Shown here: in pieces, positions 1-8,687 of the stretch | Numbering within the stretch: position 1 is the stretch's first letter | How the letters are laid out: each line of letters opens with the position of its first letter | From: Cognatishimia coralii | GTDB taxonomy: Bacteria > Pseudomonadota > Alphaproteobacteria > Rhodobacterales > Rhodobacteraceae | Direction of reading: 5' to 3' | Length of the DNA: 64,000 nt | Assembly: GCF_037478305.1 (NCBI RefSeq) | Contig: NZ_JBBGAZ010000009.1 | Span: 52,169 to 116,168 of the forward strand | Translations under genes and position numbers: made by a program | The notes under the pieces: generated by a model | What the model was told of the DNA's origin: nothing | Database searches by the model: none | What the model saw: the letters and a program-made list of their open reading frames with translations, nothing else

Positions 1-738
1 AACACGCACCGGACTGTGGGCACGCGAACCTCGAGCCACATCGTTAAGAACTTTGGCATGCGCAATTCTCTGCAAGAGGATCACCTGACGGTGAAACTCG
101 CAGGCTCTGCGGGTCAGTCACTCGGGGCCTTCGCAGCTCCGGGCCTCAAAATCGAGGTGTCGGGTGACGCAAACGATTATGTGGGCAAAGGCCTGTCCGG
201 TGGCACAGTTGTGGTGCGGCCTCCAATGAACACTCCCCTTGTTGCCAGTGACAACACGATCATTGGCAACACGGTGCTCTACGGCGCAACCGACGGCCAC
301 CTCTTCGCCGCCGGTCGTGCCGGAGAGCGATTTGCGGTCCGGAACTCGGGCGCAAAAGTGGTGATTGAGGGCTGTGGCAGCAACGGCTGTGAGTACATGA
401 CCGGCGGCGTCGCCGTGATCCTTGGCAGCATCGGCGCGAACTTTGGCGCAGGGATGACCGGCGGCATGGCGTATCTTTACGACCCGGAAGGCACAGCCGA
501 AGCTGTGATGAACATGGAGACCTTGGTCACCTGTCCCGTCACCGTCGCGCATTGGGAAGAACAGCTGAAAACTCTGGTGGAACGGCATGCCAAAGAGACC
601 GGCAGCCGCAAGGCGCAAGACATTCTGCAGCATTGGGATCTGGAGAAAGGCAACTTCTTGCAGGTCTGCCCGAAAGAGATGCTCGACAAGATCGCGCACC
701 CGATTTCGGTCGAAGACGCGGCGATCCCCGCGGAATAA
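1..738 (+). CDS. gltB: Glutamate synthase large subunit, C-terminal part
   Basis: The frame is open from the first base and starts mid-protein (N-T-H-R-T-V-G-T-R), so this is the last ~245 codons of a gene that begins outside the window. The glycine-rich repeats (GKGLSGGTVVV, GATDGHLFAAGRAGERFAV, GGVAVILGSIGANFGAGMTGG-type turns) are the GXGXG beta-helix that closes the alpha subunit of NADPH-dependent glutamate synthase, which makes two glutamates from glutamine and 2-oxoglutarate in the cytosol. The amidotransferase and FMN/Fe-S domains are not in view. A good terminator follows within 30 bases of the stop, so gltB ends its transcription unit. Confidence 0.95.
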   Translation, partial: NTHRTVGTRTSSHIVKNFGMRNSLQEDHLTVKLAGSAGQSLGAFAAPGLKIEVSGDANDYVGKGLSGGTVVVRPPMNTPLVASDNTIIGNTVLYGATDGHLFAAGRAGERFAVRNSGAKVVIEGCGSNGCEYMTGGVAVILGSIGANFGAGMTGGMAYLYDPEGTAEAVMNMETLVTCPVTVAHWEEQLKTLVERHAKETGSRKAQDILQHWDLEKGNFLQVCPKEMLDKIAHPISVEDAAIPAE

Positions 739-764
739 TTCCACCATATCGCGAAATCAACCAA

Positions 765-791
765 AGGGCGCTCAACCAGAGCGCCCTTTTT
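765..791 (+). terminator. Rho-independent terminator after gltB
   Basis: Perfect 9-bp stem AGGGCGCTC / GAGCGCCCT around the loop AACCA, running into a T-run. It sits 27 bases after the gltB stop codon. Confidence 0.9.
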
Positions 792-882
792 GCGATGCAG
801 CGCCGCAACATAAACCTTTAAGCGGAAAGCCGTGGACGTTGGTTTATATTCAATGCCTTCGAGACATCGCAAATTTTCGGGC

Positions 883-1257
883 ATGAAAAATACAATACTC
901 CGAGCCAGTCTATTGGGGCTCGTTTTGGCGGTATCATCGAGCAGTGGACACGCCGGGGAATGTGGATACGAAAAATGCTGGGGCGCAGTTGCCTTCGGGC
1001 ACAAAGGACGCATCAGTTATAGCTTCGGCAAATGGTCAGAGCGGGCAGCCCATAGGGAAGCAACAAAATCCTGCCGATGGATGTGCTCAGAAGTGCATAC
1101 ATTCTACAATGAATGCGCTGCAGTTGCGCGAGGAGCGGACCAGAAATGGGCGATCTCGACTGCGCGGACCCGAGATCTGGCTAAGGACAAAGCCAAGAAG
1201 GCCTGTAGCGCGACGTCTTACGAATGCCGCGTGATTGTTTGGGCCTGCTCACGCTGA
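883..1257 (+). CDS. Secreted cysteine-rich DUF4189 protein
   Basis: About 124 residues. The chosen ATG gives a proper Sec signal peptide (MKNTILRASLLGLVLAVSSS then GHAG); the frame is open 17 codons further upstream but those codons do not look like a leader. The mature part has paired cysteines (ECGYEKCWGAVAFG, KSCRWMCSEV, NECAAVARG, KKACSATSYECRVIVWAC) and the W-G-A-V-A-x-G ... C-x-A-V-A pattern of the DUF4189 domain, a small periplasmic domain of unknown function probably held by disulfides. Stands alone between gltB and mtgA. Family call is from pattern recognition. Confidence 0.75.
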   Translation: MKNTILRASLLGLVLAVSSSSGHAGECGYEKCWGAVAFGHKGRISYSFGKWSERAAHREATKSCRWMCSEVHTFYNECAAVARGADQKWAISTARTRDLAKDKAKKACSATSYECRVIVWACSR

Positions 1258-1333
1258 TTTCTTGCGAAAACCAGCAGTGACGCGTATCTCGTGAATAGAT
1301 AGAGTGGTGATGCAGTCAATCGGGTCCAGATAA

Positions 1334-2059
1334 ATGGCCAAAAAGGCAAGACCTAGAAAAAAGACAACAAAGAAGGTCGGGTGGTTCAAACGACAACGCC
1401 AGCGGATTCGGTTGGTGGTTGTGCGCGGATTGCTCGGAGTCAGTGCTGTGTTTTTATTAGCGATTGCTTTTTACGGGTTGGTCGATCCTCCGACCACATG
1501 GACCATTTATTCAGAACGCGAACGCCTCGGAGAGGTCGATTTCCAATGGGTCGACGCTGATGACGTTGCACCCGTTGTGTTCCGCTCTGTTGTGGCGGCT
1601 GAGGACGCCAATTTCTGCGACCACTGGGGCTTTGACATGAGCGCTATCCGAGACGCCATTGCGGATGGCGCAGACCGGGGTGCTTCGACCCTGACCCAAC
1701 AGACTGTGAAAAACGTCTACCTCTGGCAGGGCCGCAGTTGGGTGCGCAAGGCGCTCGAGGCGGTGACCACGCCCTTTGTCGAGCTGATCTGGACCAAACG
1801 GAGGATCCTAGAGGTCTATGTGAATGTTGCCGAGTTTGACGAAGGCGTCTTTGGCGTGGACGCGGCAGCTCAGCATTATTTCGGGGTTTTACCCTCGCAA
1901 CTTAGCGCAGCGCAGGCCGCGCGGCTGGCGGCGATCCTGCCCAACCCGAAACAACGTTCGGCCAGCCGCCCCAGCAACGCCGTGGTCAGACGCGCGGCAC
2001 AGATTATCGATGGGGCAGCGACAATCCAAAAAGACGGGCGCGCCGCTTGTTTTGAATAA
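1334..2059 (+). CDS. mtgA: Monofunctional peptidoglycan transglycosylase MtgA
   Basis: 241 residues, normal for the family. A Lys/Arg-rich cytoplasmic tail (1-27) and one membrane anchor (about 28-50) precede a GT51 glycosyltransferase domain in the periplasm. Motif 1 is A-A-E-D-A-N-F-C-D-H-W-G-F-D with Glu90 as the expected catalytic acid; G-A-S-T-L-T-Q-Q-T-V-K-N follows at 117-127, then K-R-R-I-L-E-V-Y-V-N. It polymerises lipid II into glycan strands without a transpeptidase domain. Monocistronic. Confidence 0.95.
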   Translation: MAKKARPRKKTTKKVGWFKRQRQRIRLVVVRGLLGVSAVFLLAIAFYGLVDPPTTWTIYSERERLGEVDFQWVDADDVAPVVFRSVVAAEDANFCDHWGFDMSAIRDAIADGADRGASTLTQQTVKNVYLWQGRSWVRKALEAVTTPFVELIWTKRRILEVYVNVAEFDEGVFGVDAAAQHYFGVLPSQLSAAQAARLAAILPNPKQRSASRPSNAVVRRAAQIIDGAATIQKDGRAACFE

Positions 2060-2132
2060 GCCACCACTCAGTGGTTGAATCCTTTGTGTGATTTCTGCAA
2101 TTAGAGAGAGACTTCGTCTCATCCGGTGACAT

Positions 2133-2798
2133 ATGGCCCGTCTCTTTCACGCCCCTCTTTCTCCTTTCTGCCGCAAAGTGCGCCTGAGCCTTGCGGAAAA
2201 GAAAATTGAATGTGAGCTGGTTGAAGAACGCTATTGGGAGAAGGATGCAGATTTCCTGCGCCGTAACCCGGCTGGCAAAGTGCCCGTGCTGCGCATGGGC
2301 GAGAGAACCATGTCCGAAAGTGCGGCCATCTGCGAGTATCTGGAAGAAGCCTATCCAGAACCTGCTTTGCTGCCGAAAGGGGCGGATAAACGCTATGAAG
2401 TCCGCCGTCTGGTCAGCTGGTTTGACGATAAATTCCATGCCGAGGTGACCAGCAACCTTCTGTATGAGCGGGTCAATCGCAAGCTGCATGGCACAGGCTA
2501 TCCGATCAGCTCGAACGTCAAAGACGGCGCGAAAGCGATCAAGTATCACCTGGACTATATGAACTGGCTGCTGGAGCATCGCCGTTGGTTGGCAGGCGAC
2601 ACAATGAGCCTCGCGGATTTCGCAGCAGCAGCGCATCTGTCATCGTTGGATTATATCAGCGACGTGGATTGGAACCGCTCGCAATCGGTTAAGGACTGGT
2701 ACGCGACGATCAAGTCTCGTCCGGCCTTCCGGTCCATTCTGGCAGATCACGTGCCGGGCTTCCCGCCGCCACCCCATTACGCGGATCTGGATTTCTGA
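2133..2798 (+). CDS. Glutathione S-transferase family protein
   Basis: 221 residues. The N-terminal thioredoxin-fold half begins ARLFHAPLSPFCRKVRL, so the active-site region S-P-F-C-R-K has a Ser/Cys; the GSH-contact motif M-S-E-S-A-A-I-C-E-Y-L is present at about 66-76. The C-terminal half is the all-helical GST domain. Cytosolic glutathione-dependent transferase or reductase; the substrate cannot be read from sequence. A copy of the short intergenic repeat lies between this gene and queG. Confidence 0.9.
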   Translation: MARLFHAPLSPFCRKVRLSLAEKKIECELVEERYWEKDADFLRRNPAGKVPVLRMGERTMSESAAICEYLEEAYPEPALLPKGADKRYEVRRLVSWFDDKFHAEVTSNLLYERVNRKLHGTGYPISSNVKDGAKAIKYHLDYMNWLLEHRRWLAGDTMSLADFAAAAHLSSLDYISDVDWNRSQSVKDWYATIKSRPAFRSILADHVPGFPPPPHYADLDF

Positions 2799-2860
2799 TA
2801 GGTAGCGGAGGGGCCGTCTGCCCCTCTGAGCGGTCGCGCGTCGCGCGCCCACCCATTCAC

Positions 2861-2887
2861 CCCGAGGATATTTCGGGCAAGAGAAAG
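2861..2887 (+). repeat. Intergenic repeat copy 1
   Basis: Core GAGGATATTTCGGGCAAGAG, a member of the short family found seven times in the left 30 kb (consensus GAGTATTTTTGGCAAGATGA). It lies directly upstream of the queG start. Confidence 0.7.
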
Positions 2888-2895
2888 CGTTCGGT

Positions 2896-3954
2896 TTGGA
2901 TCTGAAAGCACGACTATTGGCCGAAGCCGAGGCGGTGGGATTTGACCTATGCCGTATCACGCGGCCTGATGCTGTGCCTTGGGTGCCGGAAGGCCTGCGT
3001 GGATTTTTGGAGGCTGGGCATCACGGTCAGATGGGCTGGCTCGCGGATCGGGTGCATTGGCGTGAAAACCCTGCGGCTTTGTGGCCTGAGGCGCGCTCTG
3101 TGATTGTATTGGGCGAAAGCTATACGCCCGAGGTCGATCCGCTGGCGGTGCATGGGATGGCAGATCGTGCGGCGATCTCGGTTTATGCTCAGAACAAGGA
3201 CTATCATGATCTGGTCAAGAAACGCCTGAAGCGCTTGGCCCGTTGGTTGATTGCCGAAGTGGGATCCGAGACGGAGGTGAAGATCTTTGTCGACACGGCA
3301 CCCGTGCCTGAGAAAGCATTGGGACAGGCGTCGGGGCTTGGGTGGCAGGGCAAGCACACCAACTTAGTCAGCAGAGATCTGGGCAGTTGGTTCTTCATCG
3401 GATCGGTCTTTACCACGGTTGAATTAGAGCCTGATCCACCTGAGATCGACCATTGCGGGTCCTGCCGCGCTTGTCTGGATGCCTGCCCAACGAATGCCTT
3501 TCCAGCCCCAAATCAGATCGACGCGCGACGATGCATTTCTTATCTGACCATTGAACATCACGGGCCGGTGGATGAAGGGTTACGCCCCCTCTTGGGCAAT
3601 CGCATTTACGGCTGCGACGATTGTCTGGCGGCCTGCCCCTGGAATAAATTCGCCGTGGAAGCGCGTGAGATCCGATATCACGCGCGGGACGATCTGATCG
3701 CACCCAAGCTGGGCGAATTGGTCGCGTTAGACGACACTGCGTTCCGCGCGAAATTCTCGGGCAGTCCGATCAAACGCATCGGGCGCAACCGCTTTGTGCG
3801 CAATGTGCTCTATGCGATGGGGAACTCGGGGATCGCCGACTATATCCCCCAGATCGAAGGACTCAGCCAAGACCCCGACGCCACGGTCGCAGATGCCGCG
3901 CAATGGGCCTTGGCGCGACTGCGGGATGTCGCGAATGGGGTTGATCGGGGATAA
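2896..3954 (+). CDS. queG: Epoxyqueuosine reductase QueG
   Basis: 352 residues. Catalyses the last step of queuosine synthesis, reducing epoxyqueuosine to queuosine in tRNA with a cobalamin cofactor and two [4Fe-4S] clusters. Visible: F-V-D-T-A-P-V-P-E-K with Asp133 as the expected catalytic acid; ferredoxin-like cysteines C187-GS-C190-RA-C193-LDA-C197-P and C240-DD-C243-LAA-C247-P; a HEAT-like tail (PIKRIGRNRFVRNVLYAMGN). The start is a TTG; the next Met is far inside, and the family N-terminus (L-x-A-x-A-x-x-x-G-F-D-x-C-R) begins immediately. It depends on cobalamin, and a cobalamin riboswitch lies 49 kb away in this window. Confidence 0.95.
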   Translation: MDLKARLLAEAEAVGFDLCRITRPDAVPWVPEGLRGFLEAGHHGQMGWLADRVHWRENPAALWPEARSVIVLGESYTPEVDPLAVHGMADRAAISVYAQNKDYHDLVKKRLKRLARWLIAEVGSETEVKIFVDTAPVPEKALGQASGLGWQGKHTNLVSRDLGSWFFIGSVFTTVELEPDPPEIDHCGSCRACLDACPTNAFPAPNQIDARRCISYLTIEHHGPVDEGLRPLLGNRIYGCDDCLAACPWNKFAVEAREIRYHARDDLIAPKLGELVALDDTAFRAKFSGSPIKRIGRNRFVRNVLYAMGNSGIADYIPQIEGLSQDPDATVADAAQWALARLRDVANGVDRG

Positions 3955-3996
3955 TCCACAGGGTAGCCCTCGGCGACCACGAGGGGAGAGAGCGAC

Positions 3997-6003
3997 ATGA
4001 GCCTGGCGCTGGGTGTTGATACCGGAGGAACCTATACGGACGCGGTGCTTATCCGAGACGAGGCCGAGGTGATCGCCTCTGCGAAATCCCTGACAACGCG
4101 CCATGATCTGGCCGAGGGTATTGGCGGCGCGGTTGAGGCGGTTTTGAGCCAATCCGGCGTAGATCCTTCGGACATTTCTCTTGCCTCCTTGTCTACCACT
4201 CTGGCGACCAATGCTTTGGTTGAAGGCCAAGGCGGCCGCGTGGCGTTGGTGCTGATCGGGTTCAAGGAAAGCGACCTAGCAAAACATGGCCTGAGCGATG
4301 CGCTGGCGGGTGATCCGGCGGTCGTGATTGAGGGCGGGCATACCCATGCAGGAGGTGAAAAAGCGCCTTTGGATGAGGTCGGGCTTTTGTCCTGGCTGAC
4401 AGAACATGGGGACGGTGTTTCAGGCTTTGCCGTCGCCGCGCAGTTCGCCACCCGCAATCCGGCGCATGAGCAAGAAGCGCTGCGGCTGATCAAAGAAGCC
4501 ACAGGTAAACCGGTCACCTGTTCGCACCACCTGTCTTCGAAATTGAACGGGCCCAAACGTGCCCTGACCGCGATCCTCAATGCGCGGTTGATCGGGATGA
4601 TCGACGGACTGATCTCGCGCGCGGAAACGCGGCTGACAGAGCTGGGCATCACTGCCCCCTTAATGGTCGTGCGCGGCGATGGCGCATTGATTTCGGCGGA
4701 CTTTGCCCGAGAGCGCCCGATTGAAACGATCCTGTCGGGCCCTGCGGCCTCTATCGTCGGTGCACGCTGGATGACGCAGGCCGACCACGCCCTCGTCAGC
4801 GATATCGGCGGCACCACGACAGACGTCTGCCTTCTTACAGGCGGACGCCCTGCGATTGACCCGGACGGTGCGCGTGTTGGTCCGTTTCGCACGATGGTCG
4901 AGGCCGTTGCGATGCGCACGACGGGCCTAGGCGGCGACTCCGAAGTACATTTCGTGGGCGAAGGCCTAAAGGGCGGCGTCACCCTTGGGCCTCGTCGCTT
5001 GCTGCCCATCTCATTGATGGCGCTTGATGCGCCCGAGATGGTGCACGAGGTTCTGGACCGCCAATTGGGCAACAGCGCGCCCGGAGATCACGATGCGCGT
5101 TTTGCGCGGCGTGTCCTGGGTCAGACACCTGTAGGTCTTGAAGGGCGCGGGGCGGATCTTTTGGACCGTTTGGGCGATAATCTGCGCCCCTTTGGAGATG
5201 TGCTTCGCAATCGCCTTGACGCGAAGGCTCTGCGCCGTCTGGTGGAGCGCGGATTGGTGCAGATCGCTGGCGTGACTCCATCGGATGCAAGCCATGTTAT
5301 GGGCAAGGTTTCGGTTTGGGATCGTGACGCGGCAGAAAAGGCGCTGATGCTGTTTGGCCGCCGTCGCACGGGCGCGGGCAATCCCTTGGCGAAGTCAGCC
5401 GTAGACATGGCAAAGATCATCATCGATCAGCTTACGGATCAGACCAAATGGGCTTTGCTAGAGACTGCTTTCGCCGAAGAGGCCCATGATTTTGCCGGAA
5501 CCTCCGCGGATCTGGCGCGGTCAAACATGTTGGCGGCGGCGCTCTCGGGGCATCGTGGCATTCTGCGGATGGATGCGGGACTTAACCTCCCGGTGATCGG
5601 CTTGGGCGCCTCTGCCAAAAGCTACTACCCTGCGGTCGGCAATGCGCTGAATTGCGAGATGATCTTGCCGGACCATGCAGGGGTCGCCAATGCGATTGGG
5701 GCTGTGGTCGGGCAGGTCACGATCCGTCGGCGCGGGACAGTGACGTCACCGTCCGAGGGACGGTTCCGCGTGCATCTTGATGCGGAACCCGAGGACTATG
5801 GCACGGCCGAACAGGCGATGAAACGGCTTGAAGACTGGCTGCGCACCGGGGCGCTTGCGGATGCAAAAGCGGCAGGCGCCGAGGGTATTCAGGTCACAGC
5901 TCTGCGCGACGTGAAATCCGCTCAGGCTGAAAACCGTGAGGTATTCATCGAGGCCGATATCCTTGTCGAAGCCTCTGGTCGCCCGCGTATTGCGGTGGAA
6001 TAG
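3997..6003 (+). CDS. Hydantoinase/oxoprolinase family protein (HyuA-like)
   Basis: 668 residues. An actin/ASKHA-type ATPase fold is signalled by G-V-D-T-G-G-T-Y-T-D-A-V near the N-terminus and a second phosphate loop S-D-I-G-G-T-T-T-D-V-C near residue 270. The family cleaves 5-oxoproline, hydantoins or acetone-type substrates using ATP, usually with a HyuB partner; no HyuB is adjacent, which leaves the reaction open. Strong ribosome site (AGGGGAGAGAGCGAC) before the ATG. It starts 42 bases after queG and is followed 21 bases on by a cyclase-family hydrolase, so the two probably form one unit. Confidence 0.85.
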   Translation: MSLALGVDTGGTYTDAVLIRDEAEVIASAKSLTTRHDLAEGIGGAVEAVLSQSGVDPSDISLASLSTTLATNALVEGQGGRVALVLIGFKESDLAKHGLSDALAGDPAVVIEGGHTHAGGEKAPLDEVGLLSWLTEHGDGVSGFAVAAQFATRNPAHEQEALRLIKEATGKPVTCSHHLSSKLNGPKRALTAILNARLIGMIDGLISRAETRLTELGITAPLMVVRGDGALISADFARERPIETILSGPAASIVGARWMTQADHALVSDIGGTTTDVCLLTGGRPAIDPDGARVGPFRTMVEAVAMRTTGLGGDSEVHFVGEGLKGGVTLGPRRLLPISLMALDAPEMVHEVLDRQLGNSAPGDHDARFARRVLGQTPVGLEGRGADLLDRLGDNLRPFGDVLRNRLDAKALRRLVERGLVQIAGVTPSDASHVMGKVSVWDRDAAEKALMLFGRRRTGAGNPLAKSAVDMAKIIIDQLTDQTKWALLETAFAEEAHDFAGTSADLARSNMLAAALSGHRGILRMDAGLNLPVIGLGASAKSYYPAVGNALNCEMILPDHAGVANAIGAVVGQVTIRRRGTVTSPSEGRFRVHLDAEPEDYGTAEQAMKRLEDWLRTGALADAKAAGAEGIQVTALRDVKSAQAENREVFIEADILVEASGRPRIAVE

Positions 6004-6024
6004 AGCCTCATTTCGGAGAAACCC

Positions 6025-6801
6025 ATGCCGCGTCGTTTCGTTGATCTTTCCGTGCCTTTGGAAATGGGGATCGTGTCTGATCCCCCGATCATGTTGCCTG
6101 AAATGGAATATTTGACCCATGATCAAACCGCCGAACAGGTGATGTCCTTCTTTCCGGGCCTCGCCAAAGAAGACCTGCCGGGTGGCGAAGGCTGGGCGAT
6201 TGAGCGGCTCAAGATCGCGACCCACAACGGCACCCACCTGGATGCGCCCTACCACCACCATTCAACCATGAACAACGGAGAGCGCGCCATCACCATCGAC
6301 GAAGTCCCACTGGAGTGGTGTATGAACCCCGGCGTGAAACTGGACTTCCGCCATTTTGAGGACGGCTATGTCGTCACCGCCGCCGATGTTGAGGCCGAGC
6401 TTGACCGGATCGGCCATACCCTCAAGCCCTTGGATATTGTCGTAGTGAACACGTCGGCGGGGACGCATTACGGCCAGCCCGACTATCTTCTCAAAGGCTG
6501 CGGCATGGGGCGTGAGGCGACGCTTTTCCTGACGGAACGCGGCGTGCGTGTTACTGGCACGGACGCCTGGAGTTGGGACGCGCCGTTTGCGCTGACCGCC
6601 AAGGCCTATGCAGAGACCCAAGATCCATCCTTGATCTGGGAAGGTCATCGGGCCTCGATGGAGATCGGCTATTGCCACATAGAAAAACTGACAGCCCTAG
6701 AAGAGCTGCCAGCCACTGGATTTGAAATTTCGTGCTTTCCGTTCAAGATCAAAGGCGCATCAGCAGGATTCGTGCGCGCCGTGGCGATCTTTGAGGACTG
6801 A
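6025..6801 (+). CDS. Cyclase family metal-dependent hydrolase
   Basis: 258 residues of the cyclase/kynurenine-formamidase fold (PF04199 type). The metal and catalytic signature is complete: H67-N-G-T-H71-L-D73-A-P-Y-H-H-H. These enzymes hydrolyse amides or cyclic imides. Positioned right after the HyuA-like ATPase, it may act on the product of that enzyme in breakdown of a cyclic amide. Kynurenine formamidase itself is possible, but no tryptophan-degradation gene is nearby and the length is greater than typical KynB, so I do not assign kynB. Confidence 0.8.
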   Translation: MPRRFVDLSVPLEMGIVSDPPIMLPEMEYLTHDQTAEQVMSFFPGLAKEDLPGGEGWAIERLKIATHNGTHLDAPYHHHSTMNNGERAITIDEVPLEWCMNPGVKLDFRHFEDGYVVTAADVEAELDRIGHTLKPLDIVVVNTSAGTHYGQPDYLLKGCGMGREATLFLTERGVRVTGTDAWSWDAPFALTAKAYAETQDPSLIWEGHRASMEIGYCHIEKLTALEELPATGFEISCFPFKIKGASAGFVRAVAIFED

Positions 6802-6821
6802 CATTGGCGTGCAAACAGCGC

Positions 6822-7328
6822 CTATTCAGCAGCATCCCGTTTTGGCAGAACCCAGCCCGCGCGCGGGAAGTGACAGGTGTAGCCGCGCGGGTTCTTCACC
6901 AGATAGTCCTGATGATAGTCTTCAGCCTCCCAAAAGTCGCTGACCGGTTCGACTTCGGTGACCACTTTCCCTGGCCAAAGGCCTGACGCGTCGACATCCG
7001 CGATGGTGTCCAGCGCGACGGCTTTCTGTGCCTCGTCGACATAATAGATCGCCGAGCGATACGACGTCCCGATATCATTGCCCTGCCGGTTCACCGTGGT
7101 CGGGTCGTGGATCTGGAAAAAGAACTCCAGGATCTCGCGATAGGAGGTCTGCGCCGGATCAAATATGATCTCGATACCCTCGGCATGGGTGCCATGGTTG
7201 CGATAGGTCGCGTTGGGCACATCGCCACCGGTATAACCGACACGGGTTTTCAGAACACCTTTCTGGCGACGGATCAGATCCTCCATGCCCCAGAAACACC
7301 CCCCGGCCAATACTGCACGTTCACTCAT
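6822..7328 (-). CDS. msrA: Peptide-methionine (S)-S-oxide reductase
   Basis: 168 residues. Nucleophile motif G-G-C11-F-W-G-M-E-D followed by G-V-x-x-T-R-V-G-Y-T-G-G, and the Y-H-Q-D-Y motif near the C-terminus are all MsrA hallmarks. Repairs the S epimer of oxidised methionine in proteins. Its ATG overlaps the msrB stop by four bases (ATGA), so it is translationally coupled behind msrB. Confidence 0.96.
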   Translation of the reverse strand: MSERAVLAGGCFWGMEDLIRRQKGVLKTRVGYTGGDVPNATYRNHGTHAEGIEIIFDPAQTSYREILEFFFQIHDPTTVNRQGNDIGTSYRSAIYYVDEAQKAVALDTIADVDASGLWPGKVVTEVEPVSDFWEAEDYHQDYLVKNPRGYTCHFPRAGWVLPKRDAAE

Positions 7329-7774
7329 GCTACGTCCTCCACTTGATCGATATAGGCGCCATAGCCTTCGGCCTCCATGTCATCGCGATGCACGAACCGA
7401 AGGCTGGCTGAGTTGATGCAATAGCGCAAACCACCCCGATCCTGAGGTCCGTCCGGAAAGACATGCCCCAGATGGCTGTCGCCATGTTTTGAACGCACCT
7501 CGGTGCGGATCATTCCGTGCGTGGCGTCGTGGTGTTCGGTAACATGTGCCGCTTCGATAGGTTTGGTAAAGCTCGGCCAGCCACAACCCGATTCATATTT
7601 GTCGGAACTTGCGAACAGAGGTTCACCAGAAACAACATCGACATAGATCCCAGGCTCTTTGTTATAAAGCAAATTCCCTGAACCGGGCCGTTCTGTCCCG
7701 CTTTGTTGCGTCACCCAGAACTGCTCGTCCGTCAGATTGGCGATGACATCAGGGTCTTTGCGATATTGGGTCAT
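7325..7774 (-). CDS. msrB: Peptide-methionine (R)-S-oxide reductase
   Basis: 149 residues from the ATG preceded by a clear GGAGG; the frame is open upstream but that part is not homologous-looking. Catalytic R-Y-C119-I-N-S-A-S and resolving S-G-C64-G-W-P-S-F are present. The zinc-binding CxxC pairs of many MsrB proteins are absent (Y-V-D-V-V-S-G where the first pair would sit), so this is the zinc-free subtype. Forms an msrB-msrA pair that repairs both methionine sulfoxide epimers. Confidence 0.95.
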   Translation of the reverse strand: MTQYRKDPDVIANLTDEQFWVTQQSGTERPGSGNLLYNKEPGIYVDVVSGEPLFASSDKYESGCGWPSFTKPIEAAHVTEHHDATHGMIRTEVRSKHGDSHLGHVFPDGPQDRGGLRYCINSASLRFVHRDDMEAEGYGAYIDQVEDVA

Positions 7775-7868
7775 AAGAACCTCCAAATATGTGTCCTGTC
7801 CAATAGATGGCGCGCGTCGTTGTAATTCAAAGGTTTGTTGCCATAATCTGACAGAGCTGTGAACGCGA

Positions 7869-8630
7869 TTACGACTTGCGCAAAGCTGGCAGGCCAACAC
7901 CGGTTGAGTCAAATCCACCATCAGCCGCCAGGATCTGCCCCGTAATATAACTGGCTTTGTCGGAGGCCAAAAAGCAAATTGCCTCTGCGATCTCCTCTTC
8001 GCTTCCATAACGATTAAGCGGAATGGCATCATGGTAGGCATCGATGATGTCCTGAGAATGGACTGCCATCGCAAGCTTGGTGCGCACAGGGCCCGGGCAC
8101 ACGCAATTTGCGCGGATACCATATTCGCCCAATTCCGCGGCTTGCTGTTTCGTCAGTTGGATTACAGCCGCTTTTGACGTGCCATACGCCACGCGCAGAG
8201 TAGACGCGCGCAGGCCCGAGATTGACGCGATGTTTACGATGTTGCCCTTGGTCTCTTTCAAAGCTGGAGTTGCCGCTTGAGACATAAGGAAGACCCCATC
8301 CAAATTCGTTGCCATAACGCGCCGCCACCGTTCGAAATCGGTCTCTTCAATTGGCCCGAAGTCGGCGACGCCTGCGTTGTTGATCAATGCATCGACTTGG
8401 CCAAATGCGCTCAGCGTCTTTGAAAGGATATCTTCGACGTCGCTGGGACTAGAGACATCGCACTCAATAGGAAGAACCTGTTCTAAATCTGCGGATGCAG
8501 AGGTCAGCTCGGCACCATCCCAATCCACCAATGCAACCCGCCAGCCTGATTTCAGGAACAAGCGCGTGGTCGCGAGACCAATGCCTCTCGCGGCTCCGGT
8601 AACCAAAGCGACTTTCTGTGTCATGTGCAT
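7869..8630 (-). CDS. SDR family NAD(P)-dependent oxidoreductase
   Basis: 253 residues of a classical short-chain dehydrogenase: T-G-A-A-R-G-I-G at 11-18, N-N-A-G at 84-87, a Ser near 136-138, and Y149-G-T-S-K153. The acidic residue after strand 2 (V-D-W-D) suggests NAD rather than NADP. Substrate unknown. Two ATGs two codons apart are possible; the ribosome site lies within a perfect hairpin immediately upstream. Confidence 0.9.
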   Translation of the reverse strand: MHMTQKVALVTGAARGIGLATTRLFLKSGWRVALVDWDGAELTSASADLEQVLPIECDVSSPSDVEDILSKTLSAFGQVDALINNAGVADFGPIEETDFERWRRVMATNLDGVFLMSQAATPALKETKGNIVNIASISGLRASTLRVAYGTSKAAVIQLTKQQAAELGEYGIRANCVCPGPVRTKLAMAVHSQDIIDAYHDAIPLNRYGSEEEIAEAICFLASDKASYITGQILAADGGFDSTGVGLPALRKS

Positions 8631-8631
8631 T

Positions 8632-8660
8632 CATCTCTTGGGTTGTGTCCCCAAGAGATG
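8632..8660 (-). promoter_or_regulatory. 11-bp hairpin over the SDR ribosome site
   Basis: Perfect inverted repeat CATCTCTTGGG / CCCAAGAGATG with a 7-base loop, two bases from the SDR start. On the minus strand it contains the AAGAGA that would be the Shine-Dalgarno. No T-run follows, so a sequestering or processing element fits as well as a weak terminator for the thioredoxin gene upstream. Confidence 0.5.
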
Positions 8661-8687
8661 GCACATGGGGTTTGCTCAGGCAACGCC

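Noticed and set aside
4032..5072. 346-codon minus-strand ORF inside the hydantoinase gene
   Set aside because: Ser/Arg/Pro-rich shadow of a well-supported gene with clear motifs; no ribosome site or recognisable domain.
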